64,000 nt of DNA from contig NZ_JAFKFW010000023.1 of assembly GCF_017308015.1 (NCBI RefSeq), forward strand, positions 20,667 to 84,666, read 5' to 3'. The notes beneath the pieces are model-generated. The model was not told the origin of the DNA and made no database searches. It saw only the letters and a list, made by a program, of their open reading frames with translations. Position 1 is the stretch's first letter, and each line of letters opens with the position of its first letter. Positions 40,713 to 47,614 of the stretch are shown here, piece by piece. The stretch is from Allobosea sp. (GTDB lineage: Bacteria > Pseudomonadota > Alphaproteobacteria > Rhizobiales > Beijerinckiaceae). A program made the position numbers and the translations under genes.

Positions 40713-41036
40713 CCACTAGGAAGTGACTTGCGCACGGCTTCGCACGCCCTGCCCCAGGGCACAGGTTGATCTTGCTGGTCCACCCGCCCGGTCGTTACCG
40801 TGACATAACAAATTGAAATAGAAACGGTCTGCGGCCATCTCAAATCTGCGCAAAATAATAAAACTTGCATTCCGCTGCGATCGGGATTAAGTTTATTTCA
40901 TCGAGATTGCTTGGACGGCCGTTGTTATTTTCGCGCTTTGGCGCGGTTCTGATAAACTCCCCCTTTCGAAATCGTTCTGAACTCGCCGAACATTCTGTCG
41001 GCGGGCGACAGGTCTTGCCAAGAAGGAGGGTTTTTC
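40713..41036. other. Upstream region of cold-shock gene
   Basis: 324 bp without a gene. It probably contains the cspA promoter and a long 5' leader, which is common for cold-shock genes. TTGAAA (40813-40818) is visible but no convincing -10 partner. AT content rises around 40800-40890. Confidence 0.4.
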
Positions 41037-41246
41037 ATGACCACCGGCACAGTAAAATGGTTCAATTCCACCAAGGGTTTCGGCTTCATCCAGCCGGATG
41101 ACGGTAGCCAGGATGTGTTCGTACACATCTCCGCCGTCGAGCGCGCCGGAATGCGGGACCTCCAGGAGGGTCAAAAGATCGGATACGAGGTCGCTCGCGA
41201 TAATCGTTCCGGCAAGATGGCCGCTGAACAGCTCCAGGCTGCGTGA
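41037..41246 (+). CDS. cspA: Cold-shock protein (CspA family)
   Basis: This 69-residue RNA chaperone of the OB fold is complete. [20 protein letters not shown] contains RNP1 (KGFGFI), and [14 protein letters not shown] contains RNP2 (VFVHI). The ribosome site AAGGAGG is strong and a terminator follows at 41306. As cargo on a mobile element, it may help host or phage RNA handling; this is inference. Confidence 0.95.
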   Translation: MTTGTVKWFNSTKGFGFIQPDDGSQDVFVHISAVERAGMRDLQEGQKIGYEVARDNRSGKMAAEQLQAA

Positions 41247-41305
41247 TTTTGGCAATCGTCGCCGTCGACCACGGATGTACTGGCGACGGCGATAACTGCC
41301 ATTTG

Positions 41306-41334
41306 AAAGGCCGGGCATTAGCTCGGCCTTTTTG
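41306..41334 (+). terminator. Rho-independent terminator after cspA
   Basis: AAAGGCCGGGC (41306-41316) pairs with GCTCGGCCTTT (41321-41331) across the ATTA loop, with one wobble, and runs into a T tract. Confidence 0.82.
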
Positions 41335-41364
41335 CTTTCAGTTCCACCACGAATGGAGACCAGA

Positions 41365-41598
41365 ATGTTCGAACCTTCAAAGCAGCGCCTCACCGCCGAC
41401 AATCAGTTCTTGAAGCTTCAGACAAAAGCGCTGTCGCACGCGAGAATCTTGTCGGAAACCGAGCGGCTGTCGCAGCAACGGGCAGACAATATGTCCAGAT
41501 TGCGGGGGCTCCGCTTGGCTAAGGAAGCTTCGGATAGGCAGGCTGCATTGGGCGCGCAAGCGAGCATGAAGGCCCGTCGTCGACCCGGCTTCAAATAA
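41365..41598 (+). CDS. Small helical hypothetical protein
   Basis: The product has 77 residues from the ATG at 41365 with a GGAG site; an ATG at 41353 is possible. Highly charged helix (LKLQTKALSHARILSETERL, RLRGLRLAKEASDRQAALGA), likely a coiled coil. Similar small proteins are common in Rhizobiales, but no function is known to me. Confidence 0.58.
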   Translation: MFEPSKQRLTADNQFLKLQTKALSHARILSETERLSQQRADNMSRLRGLRLAKEASDRQAALGAQASMKARRRPGFK

Positions 41599-41770
41599 TC
41601 GGACTGTCTTGCCGGATGGCCGCGCCGTCGGGGTGAAAGCGGTCCACCATCGCGACGACGATCCGACGACCATCGAGCCGTTCAAGGATGATCTGTTCTA
41701 GGTCATTAGTTCCCGGAACTATTCGATGCGCCGACCATTCTTCGCCCAAGGACATGCGGAGGATGCAGCT

Positions 41771-41968
41771 ATGTCGAAGCCCAAGGATGACACCGTCGGC
41801 CAGCCGCGCCGCGGCGCTGACAGCAGGCCGCGGCCAGGCTCGGGAACGCCTGAAGCCAAACCGGCGGATAGCTCAGCCGGAAAGGCGCCACCAACCGAAG
41901 AGGGCGACCGTAAGCCTTCGGCTTCGTGGAGCCCGATCGATCCTGGCCGGCCGCTCGAAAAGAAATGA
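41771..41968 (+). CDS. Small disordered hypothetical protein
   Basis: The product has 65 residues from the ATG at 41771 (CGGAGG site). Low-complexity, rich in Pro, Ser, Lys and Asp, ending SWSPIDPGRPLEKK. Probably disordered. Confidence 0.5.
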   Translation: MSKPKDDTVGQPRRGADSRPRPGSGTPEAKPADSSAGKAPPTEEGDRKPSASWSPIDPGRPLEKK

Positions 41969-42097
41969 GCTTCTCCGGCGGATAAGGCACTCGTCTGCTA
42001 TGTTTATTCGCGAATTGAGGGCTGCTCCTCATCGCCGGAACCTTCGCTGACGCAGCGCGTCCTGAGTGCGCGAGCTTAGCGACGCCGAAAGCCTCCG

Positions 42098-42337
42098 ATG
42101 ATCAAGCCAAGCCCATTTGCCATTCTTGGAGACCCGGAGGAAATTGCACGAGCAGAGAAGGCGACGGAAATCGCCTGGAGCTATGTCGAAGCCGGCGTTC
42201 CGTCCGCGGATAAGGAGCGGCAACGCATGCGGTTGGTTTACGTGGTCGTGTCGCTCGCGATTGAGCGAGTGGACGAGCCGGCCGACCTTGCACATCGAGC
42301 AATCCATCGCTTTCAGGAACGTCAGCGTCGCCGCTGA
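42098..42337 (+). CDS. Small hypothetical protein
   Basis: The product has 79 residues. A helical protein, DPEEIARAEKATEIAWSYVE then RLVYVVVSLAIERVDEPADL. It stands directly before a broken KilA-N gene. No family recognised. Confidence 0.55.
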   Translation: MIKPSPFAILGDPEEIARAEKATEIAWSYVEAGVPSADKERQRMRLVYVVVSLAIERVDEPADLAHRAIHRFQERQRRR

Positions 42338-42351
42338 GATCAAAGCTGGTG

Positions 42352-42671
42352 CTGAAGGCGGCCGGCTCTCCGTCTGGTCGCGCACCCGCCGATTGGCTGG
42401 CCCTGGTCAGCACCAAGGAATTCGTCGCCTGCGTTGAGGAAGCTCGTAATGCCGGGAATTCCGGCATTATGGCCAAGCGTGGAAAGGGCGGCGGAACGTT
42501 CGGCCACTGGCAGATCGGTCTTGCCTAAGCGAAGTACCTCGACCCGGCTTCCATATGAAGTGCAACACCGTCGTCCGCGAGCGGATGGAGGGGAAGTCCG
42601 TCTCGGGCGTGACGCGCCCGCCTCCCCGACGAATCTGCGTCCGCAAGCCTCGCCACAAGCTTGGGAACTGA
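42352..42671 (+). pseudogene. Broken KilA-N domain gene
   Basis: The frame from 42352 reads LKAAGSPSGRAPADWLALVS, TKEFVACVEEARNAGN and KRGKGGGTFGHWQIGLA, the KilA-N DNA-binding core of phage antirepressors. Where the family has a Tyr (LAYAKYL) the DNA has TAA (42526-42528). After AKYLDP a one-base loss near 42548 shifts the frame; the next frame continues FHMKCNTVVRERMEG to 42671. The first half of the domain's N-terminal strand is also missing. Two lesions mean it is not functional. Confidence 0.82.
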
Positions 42672-42798
42672 TATCGAGGCGATACGTTTCATATATCTGC
42701 CTCGCCCAACAGAATGGTGAGCGTGACGCCAGGGTCGCCCTCGTCACTAACTTGGCTGCGTCCTATCAAATAGCCTCCAATGTAGCCGGAGTATAACT

Positions 42799-43359
42799 AT
42801 GCCTCACCGCTACAAACTTGGCGACCGCGTCGGCTTGGCCTTCGGCTTTCATGATCAAGACGCGTCCGGCCTCTACGAGGTGACGGCATTACTTCCGACG
42901 CGCCCGGACGGGGAGCCGCAATATCGCGTCAAAGGCAGTGACGATCGAGAGCGCGTCATCGGAGAGAAGCAAATCGGAGCCCCAACGAAGTCAGAGCCTG
43001 AGACGCGCGCTCACAGGCCGCATAATCCAATCACAAAGGAACTGGATCGGCTCCGGGAGGGGACACCTCCGGAGAACCAACCACTATCGCGCGGCGATTT
43101 GCCAACTGACAAATTGTATGGGGCCCCCGTCTATGACGCATCGAACAAAAAAATCGGGGCGGTCGTCCAAATTCATGGTGTCCGTGAGACACTCCAGGTC
43201 ATAATCGATATAGGCGGGTTTCCCGGAATCGGTGCCCGTTCAATCGCCCTTCGTTCCGACGAAATCAGCTTCAGCAGGGCTGATGATGGGTCGATTCGCG
43301 CGGTCACCAGGCTGGATAAGATCCAGTTGAAAGAACGGGCGACGCATATGGAGACGTGA
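42799..43359 (+). CDS. HVA1 Tudor-like plus PRC-barrel protein, family B copy 2
   Basis: This 186-residue protein has an N-terminal Tudor-like domain (YKLGDRVGLAFGFHDQDASG, PQYRVKGSDDRERVIGEKQI) nearly identical to the protein at 40458. After a linker, residues about 105-180 form a PRC-barrel-like domain (LYGAPVYDASNKKIGAVVQI, LQVIIDIGGFPGIGARSIAL). PRC-barrels bind partner proteins or RNA. The fusion suggests an adaptor; function is unknown. Confidence 0.78.
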   Translation: MPHRYKLGDRVGLAFGFHDQDASGLYEVTALLPTRPDGEPQYRVKGSDDRERVIGEKQIGAPTKSEPETRAHRPHNPITKELDRLREGTPPENQPLSRGDLPTDKLYGAPVYDASNKKIGAVVQIHGVRETLQVIIDIGGFPGIGARSIALRSDEISFSRADDGSIRAVTRLDKIQLKERATHMET

Positions 43360-43403
43360 GACTTCTGGAGTCAGCCCGCTTCTCAGCTTGTTTTTCAAAA
43401 AAT

Positions 43404-43437
43404 GGCCCGATCGGATTGCGAGTTCACCGATCGGGCC
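43404..43437 (+). terminator. Bidirectional hairpin terminator
   Basis: A perfect 11-bp stem GGCCCGATCGG (43404-43414) with CCGATCGGGCC (43427-43437). TTTTTCAAAAAA precedes it, so it also has a U tract when transcribed on the minus strand. On the plus strand it is followed by a GC-rich stretch. Confidence 0.6.
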
Positions 43438-43646
43438 GGCCCGTTTGAGCGACGAGAAGGCGGAGCCAAGCCTCGGGACCTAGAAGGACTCTAAGACAAA
43501 AATTGTTCCAGAGAATTTCATGAATCTTTTCAACGTTATATACTGATGGGTATAGCGGCTGCGTAATTAGAGGAGCCTGGAACTGATGAGTTCGTGGCCG
43601 AGTTGGAAGCCCATCGCACAACCTGTGCGCAACCGGAGGAACCAAC

Positions 43647-43964
43647 ATGAAACGGACGATTCTTGGAATGGTCGCGGCGTCTGCACTGGTCGCCAGCTCC
43701 GCTGCTTTCGCTCAGAGCACCACCATCACCATCAGCCAGCCCGAGCAGACCAAAATCAAGGAATACGTCGTCAAGGAAAAGATGAAGCCGGTCATGCTCA
43801 AGGAGAAGGTCACGGTTGGCGCAACGCTCCCAGCCGATGTCCAAATCCATACCGCCCCCGCCGATTGGGGCACGAGCGTTAGCAAGTACAGCTACGTTTA
43901 CACTGATAACCACGTTGTGCTGGTCGAGCCTTCCAGCCGCAAGATTGTTCAGATCATCGAATGA
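43647..43964 (+). CDS. DUF1236 exported protein
   Basis: This 105-residue protein has a signal peptide (KRTILGMVAASALVASSAAF) and the DUF1236 body: TITISQPEQTKIKEYVVKEK, GATLPADVQIHTAP and YSYVYTDNHVVLVEPSSRKI. DUF1236 proteins are periplasmic, common in Rhizobiales and of unknown function. A CCGGAGG site precedes the ATG, and the region upstream is AT-rich and promoter-like (TTATATACT around 43535). Confidence 0.87.
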   Translation: MKRTILGMVAASALVASSAAFAQSTTITISQPEQTKIKEYVVKEKMKPVMLKEKVTVGATLPADVQIHTAPADWGTSVSKYSYVYTDNHVVLVEPSSRKIVQIIE

Positions 43965-44023
43965 TTAAGATAATCAGAGCCGGGCTTCTGTCCGGCTCTG
44001 ATCGACGACTGGAGGAGCGCTAT

Positions 44024-44350
44024 CTACTTCGCCGCAGCGCTTACGGCCCCCAGATCTACGTCCATGCCGCCTCTGGCTTTCTCTTCGACAAACTTCAATC
44101 GTACGGCCGCGGTGTTCGGCAGCTCTCGCTCTTCAAGCCATGGCAAAAACTCTTCAGGGCGAATGGACACGATTTGAAGCGCCCGTCCGCGTGCTAGCCA
44201 GGCGCTCATGACGCTCATCGCGGACGCACGCCAAACCTCATAGTCGCTCGGCATCTCGTCGCGGTCGTGGGCAAGCTCCCAAATACGTTGAAAATCTTCG
44301 GGCGCGTACCACGGCAGTACCGCCGTGTACGTCTCAACTGTCGGTTTCAC
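44024..44350 (-). CDS. Hypothetical protein
   Basis: The product has 108 residues. VETYTAVLPWYAPEDFQRIW, SDYEVWRASAMSVMSAWLAR and GRALQIVSIRPEEFLPWLEE are protein-like and helical. The pattern 'PWYxPEDFxxI...DYxxW' occurs in small alphaproteobacterial proteins I cannot name. First of a minus-strand group in the right arm. Confidence 0.64.
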   Translation of the reverse strand: MKPTVETYTAVLPWYAPEDFQRIWELAHDRDEMPSDYEVWRASAMSVMSAWLARGRALQIVSIRPEEFLPWLEERELPNTAAVRLKFVEEKARGGMDVDLGAVSAAAK

Positions 44351-44422
44351 TTAAAGGGCCGATCGTCCGCGTGCGACGCGGAAAGTGAGGACGCACCGCC
44401 ATTGAGTGCGGGGACGGATGTC

Positions 44423-44629
44423 TTAGCGCGTTGGCTTCGCCGTCGGCTTTGTGAGCAGATAGTTTTGAGCTTCACGGCTTAGCACCACCTTGGCGCCATT
44501 GCGCCTCGCCAAGCGTTCAGCGGCCTCGATGGCCTCGAACAGGTCAGGAGACTGTCCGTAGTTGGTGCCGGTTGCGTCCCGCGCTGCCCACTCCAAGCCG
44601 ACGCGGTTTATACTGAGAACCATCGACAT
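44423..44629 (-). CDS. Small hypothetical protein (DUF2188-like)
   Basis: The product has 68 residues. VLSINRVGLEWAARDATGTN then SPDLFEAIEAAERLARRNGA and KVVLSREAQNYLL: a hairpin, helix and strand, similar in outline to DUF2188 proteins. Function unknown. Confidence 0.6.
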   Translation of the reverse strand: MSMVLSINRVGLEWAARDATGTNYGQSPDLFEAIEAAERLARRNGAKVVLSREAQNYLLTKPTAKPTR

Positions 44630-44705
44630 TGAAAATCCGCTGCAACAGGAATTAACGCCCCAACTGCTTCAATGTTCCCGGCAAACGGCTCATGGCCTTT
44701 CGCCA

Positions 44706-44957
44706 CTAGGCCGCTTGCGGATGGATATGCCCCGACACCGCAAGGTAGCGGTCGCTGAAGTGGGTAACGACGAAGCGGACATTGGTGCCATCCTCGCAGA
44801 CCAACTCCATTCGATCGCCGTAGGATGCCGGATCGATACAGGTGGTATTGAGGTGCAAATAGCCAGAGCGAACTTCGTCGAAGTTGCTTCCGAACTGAAA
44901 ATTGAGAGGTAGCCTGCGTCCATCGCGCAGGACCAAATGTCCCGTACCAGTATGCAT
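44706..44957 (-). CDS. Cargo family A, copy 3
   Basis: The product has 83 residues from the ATG at 44957 with a GGAGACC site. It begins MHTGTGHLVLRDGRRLPLNF and ends VVTHFSDRYLAVSGHIHP, aligning with the protein at 39793 along its whole length. It lies 145 bp downstream of a family C gene, so the A-C pair is repeated here in the other order. Confidence 0.68.
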   Translation of the reverse strand: MHTGTGHLVLRDGRRLPLNFQFGSNFDEVRSGYLHLNTTCIDPASYGDRMELVCEDGTNVRFVVTHFSDRYLAVSGHIHPQAA

Positions 44958-45102
44958 GACAGGTCTCCGCCTGGACGGCATCAACATGCACCGCCAGCGG
45001 TCATTTCCAAAAGCGGCATGGAGACAACTGCCTGAGCATAATGACCGCTCTTGATGGCGTGTCTATGTCATTTGATGGTCGGCGGTCGTTCCGCATCCCG
45101 CG

Positions 45103-45351
45103 TCAGTGAAGCGTAGGGAGGTACTCACCACCCATCGCGAGCAACCTGGCCAACCCGTGCAGCTCGACGGCCTTTGTGAGTGCCGCCATGGCAGCCTTGT
45201 CGGTGGGGAACACAGAAAGCCAAACGGTAAGGCCGCCATCCGTGTGGAGCAGCTCAAGGTGCCAGCCATCGGCCGACTCATGAATCTCGATTTGAACGGT
45301 GACGCCGCCCTGTGTGAAGCTTTGGGAAAGCGGTGAGCGCATCACCATCAT
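45103..45351 (-). CDS. Cargo family C, copy 2
   Basis: The product has 82 residues from the ATG at 45351, which overlaps the preceding stop (ATGA). The core ADGWHLELLHTDGGLTVWLS, VFPTDKAAMAALTKAVE matches the protein at 40107. Co-transcribed with the two genes upstream. Confidence 0.66.
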   Translation of the reverse strand: MMVMRSPLSQSFTQGGVTVQIEIHESADGWHLELLHTDGGLTVWLSVFPTDKAAMAALTKAVELHGLARLLAMGGEYLPTLH

Positions 45352-45536
45352 TGCCTGTCGCTTGGTTGAGGCCGCTCGATGATGCCCTCGTGTTGCTCTT
45401 CCCACAGGTCGATCACGGTTAGCAGCGCCTCGTAATCAGCGTAGCGAGGATGACCGGGCCCCGCGGCCCCGAACCCTTCCAGTCGCAATAGGGCTGTCCG
45501 ATAATCCTCATCCGTTCGGAGACGAGGTTCGCTCAT
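45348..45536 (-). CDS. HigA-N-terminus-like protein without HTH
   Basis: The product has 62 residues from the ATG at 45536. LRTDEDYRTALLRLEGFGAA, GHPRYADYEALLTVIDLWEE closely resembles the N-terminal helical segment of HigA antitoxins ('IRTExDYxxALxxIExLxxAxPGTPExDELxxLxTLVExYE'), but the HTH that normally follows is absent. It starts inside the upstream DUF6894-like gene (29-bp overlap). An adaptor or decoy role is speculative. Confidence 0.6.
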   Translation of the reverse strand: MSEPRLRTDEDYRTALLRLEGFGAAGPGHPRYADYEALLTVIDLWEEQHEGIIERPQPSDRQ

Positions 45537-45804
45537 CAGTATGCTCCATTTCCAGGCGCTCAAGCCCTTCATTGTGCGGCGGGCTGATGTCTCGGCTTTC
45601 GAATGAGATATGCCCGCGATAAATGATCCGTTGGGCTTCCAGCACCTGCATCGTAATTTCGCAGCTCTCGCTATCGGTAAGCGCGTCATGTGCCGACTCT
45701 GCAAAGGCTTTGCGACCTTCGCGCCTGGCGGACGCATCATCTGGAAGATCGAGATCGACGTAGTGAGAGCCGCCATTGTCTGTGATGAAGCGGTAGAGAG
45801 GCAT
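45508..45804 (-). CDS. DUF6894-like small protein
   Basis: The product has 98 residues. It begins MPLYRFITDNGGSHYVDLDL followed by PDDASARREGRKAFAESAHD, matching DUF6894 (a strand pair and helix with 'DLPDxxAARREA'). It ends with acidic sequence that overlaps the next gene. It begins a three-gene minus-strand unit. Function unknown. Confidence 0.66.
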   Translation of the reverse strand: MPLYRFITDNGGSHYVDLDLPDDASARREGRKAFAESAHDALTDSESCEITMQVLEAQRIIYRGHISFESRDISPPHNEGLERLEMEHTDERTSSPNG

Positions 45805-46165
45805 GGAAATCCCGAAAGCTCGAGTGTCACTAAATTCAGAGTTTAATGCCGAGAAGTCGCGTTATCGTGGGCTTCGTCCCACAGCATGATGCCCTGCACT
45901 GACTCAGCCAACGGCTCCGGGTCGCGAGCGGTTCCTCGGAACGATTCAATAAGCCGCCCGTTGGCGACTCGTTTCGTTGCGTGGGTTGTGTCCAATGTGT
46001 GCGCGTCGGGTTCTCAGAGTCGGGCTGGGCGTCGATACCGTCAAAGGGCCGGCGCGGCGTAAGCGGCTTGAACGGGATCTACTAGCCGATTCGATGCCAG
46101 ACGTGTCGAGCCCTGCCTAGCCCAGCCAGAGCAAACCACCGATTGGCGATGATTGGTCCTTCGAA
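45805..46165. other. Gap with degraded 5' end of ligase gene
   Basis: No intact gene. From about 46050 the plus strand reads RRKRLERDLLADSMPD in one frame and VEPCLAQPEQ in the next (46113-46142). KPPIGDDWSFEVKWDGYR then continues in a third frame into the ligase gene. These are the frameshifted remains of its normal N-terminus. Confidence 0.55.
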
Positions 46166-47029
46166 GTGAAATGGGACGGCTATCGCCTGGCTGTCCATAT
46201 TGAACGGGCTCGTGTTCGGATCATCACCCGAGGCGGACAGGACTGGACGGCGCGCTTTCCAACCATCGCGCACGATGCCCGCGAGTTGGGCTTGGACAGC
46301 GCCATTCTCGACGGCGAAGCGGTCGTGCTCGATGAACGGGGAGCATCCGACTTCGGCGCCCTCCAGCGGGCTCTAGGTGGCCGGGGCGGAAAGCGCTTCG
46401 CGGCCGAGGCGAGGCTGTATGCCTTCGATCTGCTCTATCTCAATGGCCACGATCTGCGCGCCCTGCCTCAAGCCGAACGGCGGGACATGCTGGCGGATGC
46501 TTTGTCATCCCAGCCTCATGCCTCGATCGGGATGAGCGAGGACATAGACGCGAACGGCGCCGCCTTCCTCAAGCTCGCATGCGAGATGGGCCTGGAGGGC
46601 ATTATCGCCAAGCGCCGCTCGGCTCCCTATCGATCCGGCCGGGGCGGCGAATGGCTCAAAATCAAATGCGTTCAATCGGAGGGCTTCGCCATCATCGGCT
46701 ATGAGCCATCTCGGGCAGCCCTTGGCGGCGTCGGGCGCTTGCTGGTGGGAGCAATGAAGGGCGGAGCGCTGGTCTATGTCGGCGGCGTTGGGACCGGCTT
46801 CACCGCAGCGAGCGGCGCCGCGCTAAGGAAGCAGATGGCAAAGCTCGTGACTGACAAGCCCGCCGCGACGGGAACCGGGCGAAGGAAAGAAGCTGTCTGG
46901 CTCAAGCCCGAGCTGGTGGCGGAAGTGGCCTTCCGCGCATGGACGGATGACGGCAAGTTGCGTCATGCTTCGTTCAAGGGCCTGCGGGACGGAGAGGACG
47001 CAGCGGACGTGTTCGAAATCGTGGATTAA
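46166..47029 (+). CDS. LigD-type ATP-dependent DNA ligase, N-terminus lost by frameshift
   Basis: This 287-residue protein is read from a GTG at 46166. KWDGYRL at residues 2-8 is ligase motif I with the adenylated Lys2. ILDGEAVVLDERG is motif III, LEGIIAKRRSAPYRSGR is motif IV, and EWLKIKCVQSEGFAIIGY is motif V. The C-terminal OB-fold (VGTGFTAASGAALRKQM, VAEVAFRAWTDDGKLRHASFKGLR) is complete. About 25 residues normally before motif I are in other frames upstream, so the gene is damaged. It could still be translated from the GTG but is probably impaired. Confidence 0.75.
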   Translation: MKWDGYRLAVHIERARVRIITRGGQDWTARFPTIAHDARELGLDSAILDGEAVVLDERGASDFGALQRALGGRGGKRFAAEARLYAFDLLYLNGHDLRALPQAERRDMLADALSSQPHASIGMSEDIDANGAAFLKLACEMGLEGIIAKRRSAPYRSGRGGEWLKIKCVQSEGFAIIGYEPSRAALGGVGRLLVGAMKGGALVYVGGVGTGFTAASGAALRKQMAKLVTDKPAATGTGRRKEAVWLKPELVAEVAFRAWTDDGKLRHASFKGLRDGEDAADVFEIVD

Positions 47030-47100
47030 GGTGCGGCAGGCTGTCGCACGCCCGGCGCCCTGCCCGCCCTGGAGAGCGAAGCAGGCGCCCTTCGGAAAAA

Positions 47101-47120
47101 GATGGCCTAAATGATGGCCT
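47101..47120 (+). repeat. Paired GATGGCCT units near attR (candidate integrase arm site)
   Basis: GATGGCCT at 47101-47108 and 47113-47120, 12 bp apart, about 60 bp inside attR. The same 12-bp-spaced pair occurs at 27475-27494 (minus strand) and 35753-35772 (second unit imperfect). Paired direct repeats beside an att core are typical of integrase arm-type binding sites. Confidence 0.5.
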
Positions 47121-47181
47121 TTCTGTTCTCCCCATTGAAAATATCGATTTAATTACAGCGTCTTATGGCTTCTATAAGCTG

Positions 47182-47198
47182 CCTCTCCTGGGCACCAC
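47182..47198 (+). repeat. attR core (17-bp direct repeat)
   Basis: Exact copy of CCTCTCCTGGGCACCAC from the tRNA-Leu 3' end (14881-14897). No tRNA body precedes it, so this is the distal junction of the element. Confidence 0.93.
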
Positions 47199-47294
47199 TC
47201 ATCTACCAGAGTGGTGGTTTGTCAGCGCCTTAGCTGATATCGACGGCTTAGTGGACGCCCGAGTGATACAATCGGGTGATCCACGTGCCCTTTC

Positions 47295-47490
47295 ATGGCC
47301 CGGCCGTTCAAGCATCCCAAAACAAGTGTCTATTAGTTTCGCAGGGCTGTCCCCAAGGACCTGCGCGAAGGCGCTGGGAAGCGAGAGGCTCTTCGTTCGC
47401 TCCGGACAAAGGACCCTACGGAGGCCCGCAAGCTCTACCCGGAAGCAGCCGCCGAGATTGAGCAGCATTGGCGTGCCCTCAAGCCCCCCG
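47295..47490 (+). pseudogene. Tyrosine recombinase N-terminal remnant with amber codon
   Basis: From the ATG at 47295 the frame reads MARPFKHPKTSVY, then TAG, then FRRAVPKDLREGAGKREALR, SLRTKDPTEARKLYPEAAAE and IEQHWRALK. This is the N-terminal DUF6538-type domain of a phage-like recombinase, where the family has Trp or Tyr at the stop position. After about residue 62 the similarity ends. It lies just outside attR, so another integrase-bearing element once used the same tRNA site. The rest of 47199-47614 shows no gene. Confidence 0.72.
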
Positions 47491-47614
47491 CTCCGTTGGC
47501 CTGCTGCCGGTTTCTTGGACACCGAGATTGGGTGTTTGATGAAACCGGAGGTGGCGTATGCGGCGGAGCCGTAGCAAGAGTTTCTTATGCGGCTTCCTCT
47601 GATGGCGATTCGCG

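Larger units (their letters stand above)
14881..47198. mobile_element. Integrated element in tRNA-Leu (degenerate prophage/satellite with cargo)
   Basis: This is a 32.3-kb insertion bounded by 17-bp repeats, with an integrase at the tRNA end. It contains a primase-helicase replication module, phage ejection proteins, XRE and AlpA regulators and many small genes. It lacks any recognisable portal, capsid, large terminase, tail or conjugation genes, so it is not a complete prophage or a self-transmissible ICE. Several genes are broken. Base composition falls in parts, notably about 24.8-26.6 kb. Either a defective prophage or a phage satellite fits. Confidence 0.88.

Noticed and set aside
41608-41700. 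Short frame reading LPDGRAVGVKAVHHRDDDPT
   Set aside because: Looks like the tail of a protein, but no start or upstream domain can be found; too short to call.
42447-42469. Perfect 9-bp inverted repeat TAATGCCGG/CCGGCATTA
   Set aside because: It falls inside the KilA-N pseudogene, where it encodes part of the conserved RNAGNSGIM stretch, so it is better explained as coding sequence than as an operator or terminator.
43586-43882. 98-codon frame starting before and overlapping the DUF1236 gene
   Set aside because: It has a ribosome-site-like GAGGAG upstream, but the translation inside the DUF1236 gene is Arg/His-rich, and the overlapped gene has a clear signal peptide and family match.
14881-47198. 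Complete inducible prophage
   Set aside because: No portal, capsid, large terminase, tail or lysis cassette can be recognised in 32 kb.
47521-47600. Insertion-sequence end suggested by MSKKPAAG-like reading on the minus strand
   Set aside because: Only eight residues resemble an IS3-type OrfA start; no inverted repeats or transposase body are visible.
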